The notes under the pieces: generated by a model
Database searches by the model: none
What the model saw: the letters and a program-made list of their open reading frames with translations, nothing else
Told to the model about the DNA's origin: nothing
Translations under genes and position numbers: made by a program
Part shown: piece by piece, positions 31,100 to 43,800 of the stretch
How positions within the stretch are numbered: the first letter of the stretch is position 1
Layout of the letters: each line of letters opens with the position of its first letter
Assembly: GCA_004431415.1 (NCBI GenBank)
Contig: QPMI01000687.1
Location: 1-64,000, forward strand
Origin: Cyanophora paradoxa
Lineage: Eukaryota > Glaucocystophyceae > Cyanophorales > Cyanophoraceae
Length of the DNA stretch: 64,000 bases
Reading direction: 5' to 3'

Positions 31100-33114
31100 A
31101 TGTCGTTCCGCACGCAAGAGCGTGACCGGGTGAGCATAGTCCGCCGGCCGCTCCTAGCCTGCCTACACAAGCCCGAGCTGACTGCGCGACGTACCGCCTA
31201 TCGCTTACTCCCCGAACACGTACAGATCACACTTATGCAGTCCAACTTGGAGAGCTGGAAGCACGGCTTGCGTAGCCCCGGGAGCTCTGGAACGCCATCG
31301 AAGCCGCTCGCGGGGCACTTTAAACCGACCTCGGCGTCGCCGGACAAGAGCTTCGTCAGCACGGGCACGGGCCGCGATGGCCCTGCTCCGTACCTTTCGC
31401 CGTCCCCTCCGCGCGCACCAGCTCCGGCTGCACAAAACGACATGCCGGCTGAGCCTGCAGTGCCGAGCCGCCGGGACTTGCTCATCCAGTACGCGCCCGA
31501 GATCCAAACTGGTTTCGAGCGGCTGGAGTCAGGCCGCTCGACGTGCGCCGATCCTCGCTGGTGATCAACTTCCGGCCTCACAGATTCGCCCGCAGCGTCG
31601 ATGATTTCGTCAAGGTAGTGAAGAGCTGCGGGGTTCAGCCGTCGACGGAGACTGTCCGCCTGCTGAATCTCTTCGCAAAGGTGCGCGCCCGCTCTTCCCC
31701 CACGCTCAATTCACTCGCTCAACTTGGCCGCGCAGAACGGGAGTATCGGCTTCACGCAAATTATGAAAGCGCGCGCTGCCCTGCTCGGCCGCGGCGCACC
31801 CGGCTGACCTCCCGCCCGCAGTCGCTGCTGCACAACGAGGAGGACTCTGCCTTCACGTCGCGGGCGGCCGGTGGCCCGGGGGCGGGCGTCGTGGAGGCGC
31901 ACTTCTACCAGCAGTCGCGGCACAGGCCACGGTCGCCTGTGCGGGAGACCGACCCCCTGGGCATCGCGACCCCGGAGGAGCCGCACCGCCCCGCCCGCAA
32001 GCGCTCCGACCTGCCGCACGCGAGCATCAACCAGGAGAGCATCGCTCTGCTGCACGCCGCCTCGCCGTCGCCGGGCAAGCCGCAGGCCGCCGCCACGCCG
32101 CGGGGGGCTGCCACGGCCGGCGAAGAGGACGAGAGCGTGAAGGCGGTGGTGCACGACGCGATCCGGCAGCTGCTCAAGGGCGGGATCAGCGCGGCGCAGT
32201 TCAAGGACATCCTGCAGACGGCGACGGGCCGGGCGGCGGGGCCGGACGTGGAGAAGGCGCTGGCGCGCTTCGTTGCGCGGGGCGACAGCACTTTCCGCGA
32301 GGTGGCGACGGCCTGTGCGCCGTACTTCGTCCGGGCGCCGGGCCCGCAGGACGCGGAGTCCGTGCGGCGCCAGCTCGAGGAGGCCGGCCTCCTGCGCGAG
32401 CCGCCCGCCCGCCGCCCCAGCGAGCTCTGGAAGGCGCCCCCAATCGACTCCCGCGGGGAGCCCCTCCGCATGTTCACCGCGGGCCACCAGCCCAACTCTC
32501 CCGCCGCCGAGCGGTGCCCCTCTCGCGCGACCTTGCCGCTCGCCCACCCCGTTGACCCCCGGCGGCAGCGTGGCCGGCGATGTGATCAGCTTCCGCTACG
32601 GATCCGTGGCGGAGGGAGGCCCCGAGGTCGCACAGCCGGCCCGCCCCGCGACCGCCAAGTTAGCCCGGGCCCCGCCTCGCTGCGGGTCGGGGCAGAGCTG
32701 AGTGGGGGGCAGGCTGCAGACGCCGTCTTCGTTCGACCTGATCAGCGGCCGCGTGGACAGCGGCGTCGTCCGCCACAGCGACGGCGTGCGCGCCGCGCAC
32801 CCGCGCCGCGCGCCCAGCCCGACCCCGCCCCGCAGCTCGAAGAGCCCGAGCAGCGCCCCGCCCGCCGTCCCGTCGGCGGCAACTCGCCGCCGTCGCACCT
32901 GCGGGCGGCCGCGCCGGCTCGGCCCGTCACGGCCGGCTGCGGTGAACGCGGCTTTCGTGCCATATGTATTGCGTCTACTCATGCTTCTGCAGGTGACTTC
33001 ATCAAGTGGGAGGGGGTGGACGAGCGGGCCGTGCAGACGCCGTCCAAGACGAGCGTGCACCCGCGCTCCGCCATCGCCCCGCGCGAGAGCCCCTTCGCCA
33101 CCAACTACGGCTGA
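31100..33114 (+). CDS. Unknown protein with a degenerate EF-hand-like segment
   Basis: Family not recognised. Exon 1 is MSFRTQERDR (ATG 31100, GT donor at 31130). Exon 2 begins SNLESWKHGL and is Pro/Ser-rich. Later exons encode FARSVDDFVKVVKSCG, VRLLNLFAK joined to NGSIGFTQIMK (about 31740) and SLLHNEEDSAF. That order looks like an EF-hand pair with poor calcium ligands. A helical stretch (AVVHDAIRQLLKGGISAAQF, 32145-32205) follows, then ISFRYGSVAEG, TPSSFDLISGRV (32718-32755) and a last exon starting DFIKWEGVDE and ending PFATNYG (TGA at 33112). The repeated short TPSSF/TPSKT-type motifs recall cytoskeletal or axonemal proteins, but this is a weak guess. Convergent with the RSL1D1-type gene. 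Confidence 0.6.
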
Positions 33115-33342
33115 CGCGCCCCCCGCGCCACCACCCGTCCATCAGCCCGAATCCAATCGAACCACCGTCTATTGCAGCACGTGGGGGGGACGTGGGGGGG
33201 ACAGGAGGGGACAAAGACGGATGATGGGGGATGGTGGAGGTGACGGGATGCCAAGAGGGGTCTAGCTTTAGCGCTGCTCCCGCCGGTGGCTGTCGGCTGG
33301 GTTCAGGACGCGCCCTTGGCCGCCGGTGCTTCCTCTTTCCTA

Positions 33343-34567
33343 TCAGCGACGGTGGGCAGCTGCGCGGCGGGAAGTCAGCGGCGGGAGCTGAGCGGGGCAC
33401 GCGGGGCCCACGGACCGAGTTGTAGATGGGGAGGGCGAGGCTGTCGCCCGTCTTGAGGTGGAGGGCCTGCGCGGCGCTCATGTGGGCCGCGAGCCTGGGC
33501 CTCCGGGGGGCGGCGGGGCGGACCTGGATGTTGGCCCACTTCTTGGGGACCTTCTCGGCGATGGCGTCGATGGCGCCCATGATGTTCTCCACGATCTGCG
33601 CCTCGCTGAAGCCCGTCCGCGCGATCTTCACCGCGCTGCACCCGCCGTCAGCGCCCCGCCGCGTAGGTGCAGGCGGGCCCGGGCCGACGCGCCTGACGGG
33701 GCCTGTGCCGTAGAAGAGGTACGTCGAGTCGCACGCCCGCAGCACCTGCTTTGTGATGTTCTCCTTCGTCAGCCGCACCGTGATCGGGTGCCTGTCCCCG
33801 CGCGCGGCGGGTGAGCCAACCGCCCTGCCGCCCCTCCCCCGCGCCGGCGCACCGCTTCCTCTGGATGAAAGCCTTCCCGAGAAGCGTGGGGAGGAAGCGG
33901 ACGATACGCTCGTCCGCGAGGAAGAGGTCGTAGCTGCCGCTGAGCTGGCGCTTCGCCTCGTACGTCTTGTACTTCGCCCGCAGCTTCGAGAGGCCAATCA
34001 CCTGCGCGTACGTGATGTTGGCACAAAGAAAGCGCATGAGATAGCTGCGCGGCCGAGCCGGCAGACCTTCTTGACGCCCGGGACCTGCTTCTCCTCGATC
34101 ATATTCTTGTACTCGCGCTGCGGGTCCTTGGTGAACAAGCAGAGCTCGGTCTCCTCGATCGGATGCAGCGTGTGCTTCAGCGGTCTGCACGACACGGGGA
34201 GTCAGCTCCCGCTCTGACGAGCCGCAGGACGCGATCGCGCCGGCTGCGCCCGGCGATCCAGCGCAGCCGGCGCGATCGAGCTTGTTTATACGGCGGATGT
34301 TAAAGGCGGTTTGGCGGTTGCTTGCATTTGCGCGGGCGTGAGGATGTTGTTCTTCTTCGGCACGGTCTTGTATGTGATCTGGAGGACGATGAAAGCGTCA
34401 TCGTCGAACAGCTCCGACTTTCCCTGCTGCTGCTGCTTGTTCTGCTTCACCACCTCCGCGTGCTTGAGGAGAGCCTTGGCTGCCTTTCGGACCTGCGCGA
34501 TCCCCCTCGGTACACGCGATAGCTTGTGCAACGAGCTGCATACCTGCTTCTCGTTGAGTTGTGTCAT
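33343..34567 (-). CDS. Ribosomal L1-domain ribosome-biogenesis protein, RSL1D1/UTP30/CIC1 type
   Basis: Member of the L1-fold family acting on pre-ribosomes in the nucleolus. Exon 1 (ATG 34567) carries QVRKAAKALLKH and ends NNILT. A 153-bp GC-AG intron (34185-34337) joins it to PLKHTLHPIEETELCLFTKD. Then come SKLRAKYKTYEAKRQL, SYDLFLADERIVRFLP and LLGKAFIQRKRHP (about 33990-33800), and the lower half TVRLTKENITKQVLRACDST, GFSEAQIVENIMGAI (about 33600), KVPKKWANIQ and SLALPIYNSV. A final short exon ends PAHRR at a TGA at 33343. Every block aligns in order with human RSL1D1. The basic C-terminal extension of the animal protein is missing, which resembles the shorter yeast Utp30. Divergent from SEL1L/HRD3. 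Confidence 0.9.
34185..34337 (-). other. GC-AG intron in RSL1D1-type gene
   Basis: On the minus strand the donor is ATCCTCAC/GCCCGC and the acceptor GTCGTGCAG/ACCGCTG. No GT donor restores the frame between ILT and PLKHTL. At 153 bp it is longer and less GC-pure than the other GC-AG introns. Confidence 0.75.
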
Positions 34568-34765
34568 CGGGGCGCTCGCTGCGTGCTTTGCTGGGCTCAG
34601 GGCGCGGCGACGAACGAAAATGCCTATCCTGGATTCGAGCCGGCGTTGAAACAACGAGGGGGAGAGAAGAGGAGCTAGGAGATCTGGAGGCCTCCAGGCC
34701 TGTATAAGGAGAGTTGACGTGTGAGGAGATCTAGAGGTCCGCGCCTGCACGCGCTCTGTGCGCCG

Positions 34766-37527
34766 ATGCGCATGCGTCGGCGGGCCACGGCCGCGGCGCT
34801 CCTCCTCGCGCTGCTCCTGGAAGGTGAGTGTTAGTAGATATAGTGCGCGGCTGCGTTTTGGGGCGGCCATGCTGAGCCGCACGCAGCCGGGCTCAGCGCC
34901 CGCGTCGCTGCGATCGACGCGGGCAGAGATGAACCGCACGCACGTGGCGAAGTGGCGGCAGAAGGATCCTCGGCAGAATTCGAAGCGGTCGAACACGCGG
35001 AGCTGGAGGTGGCCGTCGCGACTCCAACGCCGGTCCCAGAGTGGAGGCTGAAGGAGCAGCGCGAGAGAAGAGCCAAGGAAGAGCAGAAGCGGAGGAGCGC
35101 GCTGGCCGAGGCGGCGTACCGGGAAGGGCGGCGGCTTCAGATCTCCGACCCCGTGGCGGCGAGCGCGCGGCTGCGGGAGGCGGGGGAGCTGGGCCACGCG
35201 TACGCGCCGGCCGAGCTGGCGGTGCACTACGTGCTGGGCTACGGGGTGGAGGCGGACGAGCGGCGGGCGCTGGAGCTGTACACGGAGGCGGCACGCCGGG
35301 GATCTCTACTCGCACACATCGCGCTCGCCGTCCGCCACGCCTTCGCCGTCGGCACCCCCGCCGACTGCGCCCAGGCCTGCGCGTACTACCTCCCCGTCTC
35401 TCGCACCGGTCCGCCGCCCCTCTCCACCGCGCCGCACACGGAGGGGCCGACGAGTGCGCGGGGCAGCCGTCTCGGCGTCCTCGAAGCAGGCGTCGGGGGA
35501 GTCGGGCTCGCGCCGGGAGCGCGCCGCGCAGGCCAAGGAAGAGATGCCGCGCCTCTCGGAGGTCCGGGGGGGAGCCCTCGGCCGCTTCCTGGGGCGCGCC
35601 CTGGGCCCCGGGGCGGCCGGGGCGCTGCTGGGCGGGGCCGGCCGGGCGCAGCAGCGCATGCACGACATGCTGCACTACGCGGAGGCGCGCGCAGAGGCCG
35701 GCGGCGCCCCGCACTACGCCGTGCGCGCCCCCGGCCCTGCCGCCGCGTCCCCCGCCCGAGCCTCTGCGCAGCTGGCGATCGGGCAGGCGCACCGGTACGG
35801 CATGCATGGGTTCGCGCGGGACCCGCGGCGCGCGGCGCAGTTCTTCCAGCGGGCGGCGGCCGCCCCGAACCCCGACCCACTAGCATTCGTCCACCTCGGG
35901 GAGATGCACGAGCAAGGCCTAGGCGTGCCGGCGAGCAATGTGACAGCTATGGATATGTACCGCCGAGCCGCCGACCTCGGGTCGCCGCTCGGCTGGGACC
36001 GCATCGGCCAGGTGCGCGCACCCCGCGCCCGCCGCTAACACTCGCACTCGATGAGTCCCCTACCCCCCCGGTACCCGGGCAGATGCACATGCACGGGAAG
36101 GGCGTCCCGGTGGACCCCGCCAGCGCGCTGCGGTCCTTTCGGCGGGCGCTGGGGGCCCCCGAGGAGCCCCGCCCCGACGGCGAGGAGCCGGCGCTGGGGC
36201 CCCTCGAGGCGTGGGGCCCCGACCCGGGGGAGGGCGGGGGCCCCGCGCCGCCGCCCGGGCACGGGGACGCGGTGTACAACTTGGCGCGGCTCTACTACTA
36301 CGGGATGGGCGTGGAGCGGAACGAGACGGCGGCGGGGCGGCTGCTGCAGCGGGCGGCGGGGCGGGGCCACCGCCTCTCCATGCACCTCTACGGGCGCCTG
36401 CAGGCCGACGCCCTCGCCCGCGCCGCCGCCGAGGGCCGCGCCCCCGACGAGCTCGCCCTCCCCTGCGCCCGCGCCGTCCGCTGGCTGCGCGCCTCGCCGA
36501 GTCGGGGCCCTGGAGCGGTGCCCCCGCCCCCGCCTTCGCCCCGCACCGCGCTCTCGGAGCGAGCGGGGCGGGGCGGGCAGACGCGGTGCGGGACGGGGTG
36601 GAGGCCTGGCTCGGCGGCGACGAGCTCTTCGGCCTCATCCGCCTCGTCACCGCCGCCGAGATGGCCCGCCCCGCCCCGCCCCGCCCCGCCCCGCCGCGGC
36701 GCGGGCCGACAGGGCGCAGGGCCTCGAGGCGGGCCTGGTGAACGCAGCGCACGCGCTGCTGCACCTCTCGCGGGGCGCGGCGGCGAACTTCACGGCGGAC
36801 CTGGGCGAGCTCGCGCGGGAGTACCTGGAGCGGGCGGGGGCGCAGGGGAGCGCGGAGGCGCTCGTCTTGCTGGGCGACCTTGAGCACGCGCGCGGCCGCC
36901 GCGCCGCCGCCGCCCTCCTCTACCGCTCCGCCGCCGACGCTCCCGCCGACGCCGTCCGAGGCGTCCTGGCGGCCCTCGGAGCCGGTGCCGCCCGCCCCGC
37001 CGCCCCCTCCCCGCCCCCCGCCGACGGCCCCGCAGACGCGCTGCAGCACGTCGCGGGGGCGAGCTCCGGCAAGAACGGCCTCGCCTGGCGCGCCCGCGCC
37101 GCCTACAACCTCGGTGCGCCCCTGCCGGCCGCTGGGCGCCGGCCCCAGGCCCGCGCACCGACGCGGCACAGGGTTCATGTCGCAGTTCGGCGCGGGCGTG
37201 CCCCAGAGCATCGCGCAGGCAGCGCACTGGTACCGCCTGGCGGCTGCGCTCCATCCCGTGGGCGCCTTCCTCCCGCGCGCGATGCTCCGCCTCCTCCCCG
37301 TCCAGAGCGTCGTGCACGAGATCCGCAGCGCGACGGCGGCCCTGCCCGACGAAGTCCGCGCCGCCGCAAAATCCATCCTGTTAATCCATCTCTTCGTCCA
37401 AGCCCTCCTCCTCTCCTGGCTCTGCGCCGCCCTCTGGCGCATGAGGCACCTGCAGGGCGTCGACCAGGCCCTCCGCCGCGGCGAGCGCCCGCACGTGCCC
37501 CCCTGGCCCGCCGCCCTTGCCGCGTAG
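34766..37527 (+). CDS. HRD3: SEL1L/HRD3-like ER-associated degradation adaptor
   Basis: HRD3/SEL1L is the lumenal substrate-recruiting partner of the HRD1 ubiquitin ligase in the ER membrane. The first exon (ATG 34766) is a signal peptide, MRMRRRATAAALLLALLLE. Sel1-type repeats follow: AAYREGRRL..., HYVLGYGVEADERRALELY (about 35225-35285), AHRYGMHGFARDPRRAAQFF (about 35790), GEMHEQGLGVPASN (about 35900), MHGKGVPVDPASALRSF (about 36090), LYYYGMGVERNETAAGRLL (about 36295) and MSQFGAGVPQSIAQAAHWY (about 37175). A C-terminal membrane helix ILLIHLFVQALLLSWLCAAL (about 37375-37435) is followed by a short basic tail and the stop at 37527, the HRD3 topology. Several short GC-rich introns interrupt it (for example about 36012-36082). 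It pairs functionally with UFD1 at 12.8 kb. Confidence 0.88.
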
Positions 37528-37871
37528 TGCCTTGCAATTGCAAGCTTCCATTTGCGAGCCCGAGTCGCGTAAAGACGCCGCCGCACAGATGTATACGTAC
37601 AGCCGCATGCGCAGCTGCGCATGCCGCGCCGGCGCCCGGCCGGCGCCACTGAAGGCTAGCGCTAGCGCTTTCGCGATCGAAGCACGTGCACGACACGGGG
37701 GGGGGGGGACGAACGGGGGGGTCGAGCAGCTCCCGCAGGTGCAAGGTGGTGTAGTCGGTGTAGAGCCAGGGCTGCAGCTGGGTCTAGCTATAGGCCTGTT
37801 GCGTGATGGTTCCGCTCGTCAGCTTCACCACAGAGGGACGCATTTCGGTGTAGGCATTTCGCATTTCGCGG
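37528..37871. other. Spacer between SEL1L/HRD3 and the giant kinase
   Basis: No coding exon recognised. A search for the missing kinase N-lobe here found no glycine loop or VAIK-type lysine. It contains a G10 run near 37698. Confidence 0.4.
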
Positions 37872-40800
37872 ATGGAGAACCTCACAAGCCTCCAGCCGCT
37901 CACCCTGGAGAGATGGCTCGACGTCGCGGTTGCCCTCGCGAGCACGATCTATGAGGTACGCGAGCTGAGCCTGCGGTCTGAGGGACGCCAACTCCTCCCG
38001 CGTCAAAATGCATAACGCTCCTCACCCGCAGCACCACGAGCAAGGAAAGCTCTTTGGAGAACGCCTTCGACCTGCTAACATCAACGTACAATTCGGCAAC
38101 GAGACAAGGGTCCGGATCTCAAACGCGCCAGCGAGCCGGGACGCTCTAGAGCTTCTCGACGGGTTCACGTACACAGCGCCAGTGCGCAGCGTCCGCGTGA
38201 GTGCTAATTGCTCAGCTGAAATTCACTCGACTTGCACAGGAGCTCACGGGGCGCTGGCACCAAAGCGAAGGTGCGCCCCTCGCTGCCGCGCAGGTCCCGA
38301 CGCCCCAACGCTGTCGCGCAGGTCCCGACGCGCGAGCGGACGTGTACCTGCTGGGGGTGGGTCCGCCGGCCCCATGTGGGGCGATCTCTTGACGGGCGCG
38401 GCAGCTTATCCTGCACGAGGCGTTCACGGGGCGGCCATGCTTCGCTGCGGGGAGCGCTCTCGAGCTGATCCACGCGCATCTGGCGCGGCCGCCGAAGCCC
38501 GTCTCGCACGTTTCGCCGTCCCCCATACCCGAGGTCGTCGAGCGGATCGTCGACCGTTGCCTCGCCAAGATGCCCGGGAGCCGGTACCAGAGCGCGTTCG
38601 GCGTGCTGCACGACCTGCAGCGGTGCCGGGCGTCGCTGCGGGAGGCGGGCGCAGTGGCGAGCTTCGAGCTGGGGGAGCGGGACCGGAGCGGGCAGCTGGC
38701 GCTCCCCGACCTCCTCTACGGGCGCGCCGCGCCCCTCAACCGCGCCCTCGCCGCCGCCCGCGCCGTCGCCCAGAGCGGCCGCCCCGCCCTCTTCGCCCTC
38801 CGCGGCCTCCCGTGCGGCCCCGGAGCCCGCCCCCCGCGCCCCGCCGGGCTCACGGGCGGGGCAGGGGCGCGGGGAAGACGTTTCTTGTTCGCGAGGCGGC
38901 GCGGCGGGCGCTCGAGGAGGGCACCGCCGCCTTCTTCGTCTCGGGCAAGGCGGACCAGTTCAACCGGCTCCCCTTTTCTTGCTGGTCGCGGGCGCTGCAG
39001 GACCTCGTGCGGCAGCTGCTCGCCACGCGGGAGGAGGGCGTGGCGGCGTGGCGCGCCGCGCTGCTGGCGGCGCTACAGGGCAAGGCGCGCCTCCTCGTCG
39101 AGCTCGCCCCCGCGGCGAAGCTGCTGCTGGGCGCCGACCTGGCGCCGCTGCCGGAGGTGCCGGGCCCCGAGGCGCAGGCGCGCCTGCAGCTCGCCCTCGC
39201 CGAGCTCTTCCGCGCCGTCTGCGGCCGCCCGGGCGCGCCGCCCCCGAGCCGGCCGCCGACCCCGAGGCGAACCCGAGGAGGCGGAGGCGGAGGAGCTGGC
39301 GGAGGAGGGCGGGCCCCCGGAGCTCGTCCTCGCGCCCCGACGCCCCCGGGCGGGGAGCCGCAGGCCTCCCCCAGGCCGCCCTCGCCCCCGGCCCTCGCCC
39401 TGGAGGCGGCCGGAGGGGAGGCCCGCGGGGCGCCCGCGGGGCGGGGGCCCGTCATCGTGCTCCTTGACGACATGCGCGCCCGCCCGCCCGCCCTGTGCCG
39501 CCGTGCCTCGCGAGCGGCGGGGGCGCAGGCACTGGGCGGACCTCGAGACGGTGAAGCTGGTGGAGAGCCTCCTGGCGGCGCCGACGCCCGACCTCCCCAT
39601 CCTCCTCTGCATGACCTACAGGGAGAGCGAGGTCGCCGAGCGGCACCCGCTCGCCCAGTTCCTCGCGCGCGCGCGGGAGAGCTTCCCCGTGTACGAGGCC
39701 GAGGCCGCCCCGATGCGCCGAGAGGACTGCTGCTCCCTTCTCGCCGACGTCGTCCGCTCCCGCCCGGCCGCGCCCCGGCGCACGGCCGGCGCCTCTGACG
39801 GGGCGGCAGCTGCGGTGGGAGGGCGGGCCGGAGGAGCCCCGGCTGGGCGCTCTGGCGGGGGCCATTTTGCGCAAGACCCTCGGCAACCCGCTCCACGTGG
39901 TGCGCCCCGCCGGGGGCCCCTCGCCGGGCGGGGGAATCCCGTTCGACGCGGCGCGGCGCAGCTCGCGTTCCTGCGGCACCTGCACGCGCGGCGCATCCTG
40001 CGCTTCTCGCACCCCGAGGGGGCGTGGCGGTGGAGCCAGGGGGAGGTGGAGGGTGCGGAGGAGGGGGCGAGCCTGGGGGAGATGGTGGAGACGTCGATCG
40101 GGCTGCTGCCGGCGGCGACGCAGCACGCCCTCAAGGTCGCCTCCTGCTGCGGCGCCACCTTCTCGGTCCCTCTCCTCGCCGCCATCCTCGGTGCCCCCGC
40201 CCCGCCCCCACCCCCCACCTCCCTTGCCCTCATGCCCGGCCCTTGCTCCCGCCAGGGTGCTCGGAGGAGGAGATCGTGCCGCTGCTGCGGCCAGCGCTCG
40301 CCGCCGGCCTCCTCCTCATCGGCGAACCGCAGACCCTCCGCGCCGCGTCGCCACTCCCCGCGCCGCGCGGTGCCCCCGCCGACGCCGCCCCGCCCCGCTT
40401 CCTGCGCCGAGCGCGCCGCAGGGATGTCGCTCTCGCCGGCGCGGGCGCTGGGGGACCGGCGGCGGAGCGCGCCGGCGGTGGCGCAGGAGATCGCGTCGGC
40501 GGCGCTCCAAGTGCACGCCTCGCACTCCTTCCCCGTCCTGTGCGAGGCGCCGGAGGCGGGGGCGGCGGGCGGGGCGGCGGGGGCGAGGAGGCGTGGGCGG
40601 GGCGGCGGGGCGCTGAAGGTCTCGTTCACGCACGACCGGGTGCAGCAGGCGGCGCACGAGGCGCTCTCCGACTCGGAGCGCGCCTCGGCCTGCTTCCGCG
40701 CGGGCTCGCCCTCGCCGCCGCCCCGCCGCTCCCCGGGCGCCCCCGCGCCTCCCTCTTCGAGCTCGCGAACCTCGTCAACCAGGGCCTCGCCGCCGGCGCC

Positions 40801-43800
40801 GCCGCCGCCGAGCGCCCGCCCCTCCTCGAGGCCGCCCGCCTCAACGCCGCCGCCGCCCGCCGCTCCTACGAGATGGCCCGCCGCCCCCTCCCGCCCTGCC
40901 CCCCCCCTCACGCGCCGCGCGCAGTGCTCGTACCGGCGCGGGGCGCACTACGCGCGGGACGGCTGCGCTTCCTGGACGCGGCGCCGCGGCGGCGGGCGGG
41001 AGGTGCCGCGGGCGCCGCAGCGGTGGGGCTGGGACGGGCGCTGGTGGGCGGGGAGGGGCGGCGGGCGGAGGAGGGCGGGGAGCTCGCCTTCGAGCTCCGC
41101 GTCCTCCTCGCCGAGTGCGAGTGCCTCTCGGGCGCGTCGAGGCCGCCGAGGCCGCCTTCGCCGAGGCCGCCCGCGCCGCCGCCGGCGACCAGCAGCGCCT
41201 CCGCCGTCCGCGCCCCGCCCCGCTCCCCCGCCCGCCCTCACCCGCCCCGCCAGTCTACCGGCTGCGCATCGCGCTGGCGGGGGCGGCGGGGACTACGGGG
41301 GCGCGCTCGAGGCGGGGCTCGAGTGCGGGCGGGAGCTCTTCGGGCTGACCCTCCCCGCCGAGCCGACGATGGCGGACCTGGAGGCGGAGTTCGAGGCGCT
41401 CCTCGCCGCCCTCCGCCCCTCGGAGCCGCGCCCCGGGCCCGGCGCGGCCGCCGACTGGGGCGACCTGCTCGCCGCCCTCCCGGAGGCCGTCGCCCGCCTC
41501 CCCGAGTGCACCGACCGCCGCACCCTCGACCTCATGCAGGCGCCCCGCCCCCCGCCCCGCCCGCCCCGCCCCGCCCCGCCCCCAACGCCCGCCCGGCGCA
41601 GGTGTGCGGCGAGTGCGTGGTGGCCGCCTCGCTCCACCCGACGGCGTGTCCCCTCGTGGGGATCCTCCCGGCGCGCGCCGTCCGCCTCTCCCTCGAGGCG
41701 GGGCGCGCGCCCCAGACGGGCTTCATGGCGGGGGCGCTTGCACATGCCGCCTCGGCCTCAACAGCCTCCTCCCCTTCGTCGCGCCCCTCGCCCAGGCCCG
41801 CCCTGCCGCCCCCGCGCCCCCTGCCGCGCGTCGTCACGGGGCGGGGCCGGCGGCAGGTGTGCGTGCGGTTCGGGGGCGAGGGGCGGCACGCGCGGGTGCG
41901 GGCGAAGGCGCTGGTGGCGGCGGCGACGTGCTGCATCTGGGGCGACTCGTTCCGCGCCTCCATGCACTACGCGGAGCAGTGCGCCCTCGCGCGGCAGCTC
42001 CCTCCTCTCCGCCGCCGGCGACGGGGCGCAGGTGCTTCGGGCTGGCGCGGGAGCTGGGGGACCTGGTGGACGCGAGCGCGGCGGCCTCGGCGTGGGAGGC
42101 GGCCGCCCTCGGCGCCTGCGAGCGCCTCCCCGCCCTCGAGCGCCGCCTCCTCGAGCACCGCCGCTTCTTCGGCCCGCCGCCCCCGCTCCCCCGCCCCGAG
42201 TCTGCCCCCTCCCCGCCCTGACGCCGGCCCTGCAGCCGAGCACCGCAACGGGTCTGCGGGGCGCTCGCGGGGCCCACATCGCCCTCGTCCGGGGCCTCCT
42301 GGTGCGGCCCCCGCCGCCTCGGCGCGTGCGCCCGTGAGGCGCGGCGCAGGGCAAGCCGGAGCTCGAGGGGCGGGCCCCTTCGTGCAGGGCCCGTCCCCGG
42401 CCTCCGCCCGGCGCCCGCCCTCGCCGCACGCCTCCCCCGAGCTCGCGCCGGCGATGGGCGAGAGCTCGCCGCGGCCATCGCCGCGGCCGGCGTCAGGCCC
42501 GCTCGGCCCGGCGGCGTTCAGCATGTCGCGGGTGCAGGCGGAGACGGCCGCCCTGCCGGCGTGGGCCCGCTGGCGCTACAGAACGCTGGTCGCGCTCCGC
42601 CTCCTCTTTTTCGGCGACACAGCCAACGCGTGGCGGGTGCTGGGCGAGTACGAGTGGGGCGGGGCCCTGGAGCAGCCGCTGCGGGCCGCCTTCTCGTGCC
42701 ACCAGGTCCGCAGCGTTTCTCAAAGCCATCGCATTGTCGGCGACGAACTGACCACGTTCCCTTGAAGGATCTCGTCCTCGCTCTTGGCCTCCTCCTCGGC
42801 CGCGTGCGCCCTGCCCGCCCCGCCCCGCCCCTCGCCGCCAGCGCTGCTCAGCGTCCGGCCCCTCGCAGCTGCTCTCGCCGGGGCACCCGCCGGCTGCCTC
42901 GGGGGGCGTCACCCCGGCCTCCCTCCCCTCGTCGCCCTCCGTGGCGGCCCTTTCCTCGCCGGGAGGCGCCGCGGGGCGGGGGAGCGGGGAGACGGTGCCG
43001 GCGGTGCCGGAGGCGGGGCGGCTGCTGGCGCGGCTGGAGGGCGTGTGCGCGCAGGCGCGGGTCTACGCGGAGGCGGCGCCCCAGAACTACCTGCCCGCAG
43101 CCTCCTCCTCGACGCCGAGCTCGCCCGCGCCCGCGGCGAGAGCGCCGCCGCGGCGCGCCTCTACGACGCCGCCGCCGACGCCGCCGAGGCCGCCCGCTTC
43201 CACTCCCTCGCCGGCCTCGCGGGGGAGCGCGCCGCGAGCCTCCTCCTCGACATGGGCGCCCGCCGCGGCGTCGAGGGCTACCTGCGGGCGGCGGCGCGCG
43301 CGTACGCGCTGTGGGCGCGGCGGAGAAGGTGCGGGCGCTGGGCTGCTGGCGCCCCCGGGACGCCCCCGCTGGCGGCGAGCGACGCCAAGACGACGCCCCT
43401 CGCCTCCCGCGCCCCCGTCTCGCCCTCCCTCGAGAGCCCCCGATCGGGGCTCGCCCCCCGTGCGCGCCGCCCTTGCCTTGCAGCGCGCCCGCGGCTGCGG
43501 CGGGGCGTGACGGCGCGGCAGGCCGCTGAAGGCCGTCTCGTCGCTGACGAACGTGGCGGGGGCCGCCGGGGCGCGCGCCGCCAGCGCCGGCCTCAAGACC
43601 GTCGCCTCCGCGGGGGACGTCCACGCGCAGGAGCTCCTCCACCGGCCCCGCCCCGCCCTCGGCCCCGCCCCGAGCCCCCGCGCCGCCACCCTCCTCCGCT
43701 TCGCCGACTCCGCCGCCGAGCGCAGAACGGGTGACATCTCTCCACCCGAACCTTCATTTGCTTTGCTTTGCTTTGCGTGCTCGCTGAACCACTCGCCTCA

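Noticed and set aside
38570-42337. 1,255-residue uninterrupted open frame on +
   Set aside because: It passes in frame through several introns and only its first part (about 38570-38810) is the kinase reading. The rest is Arg/Pro/Ala shadow caused by near-absence of A/T.
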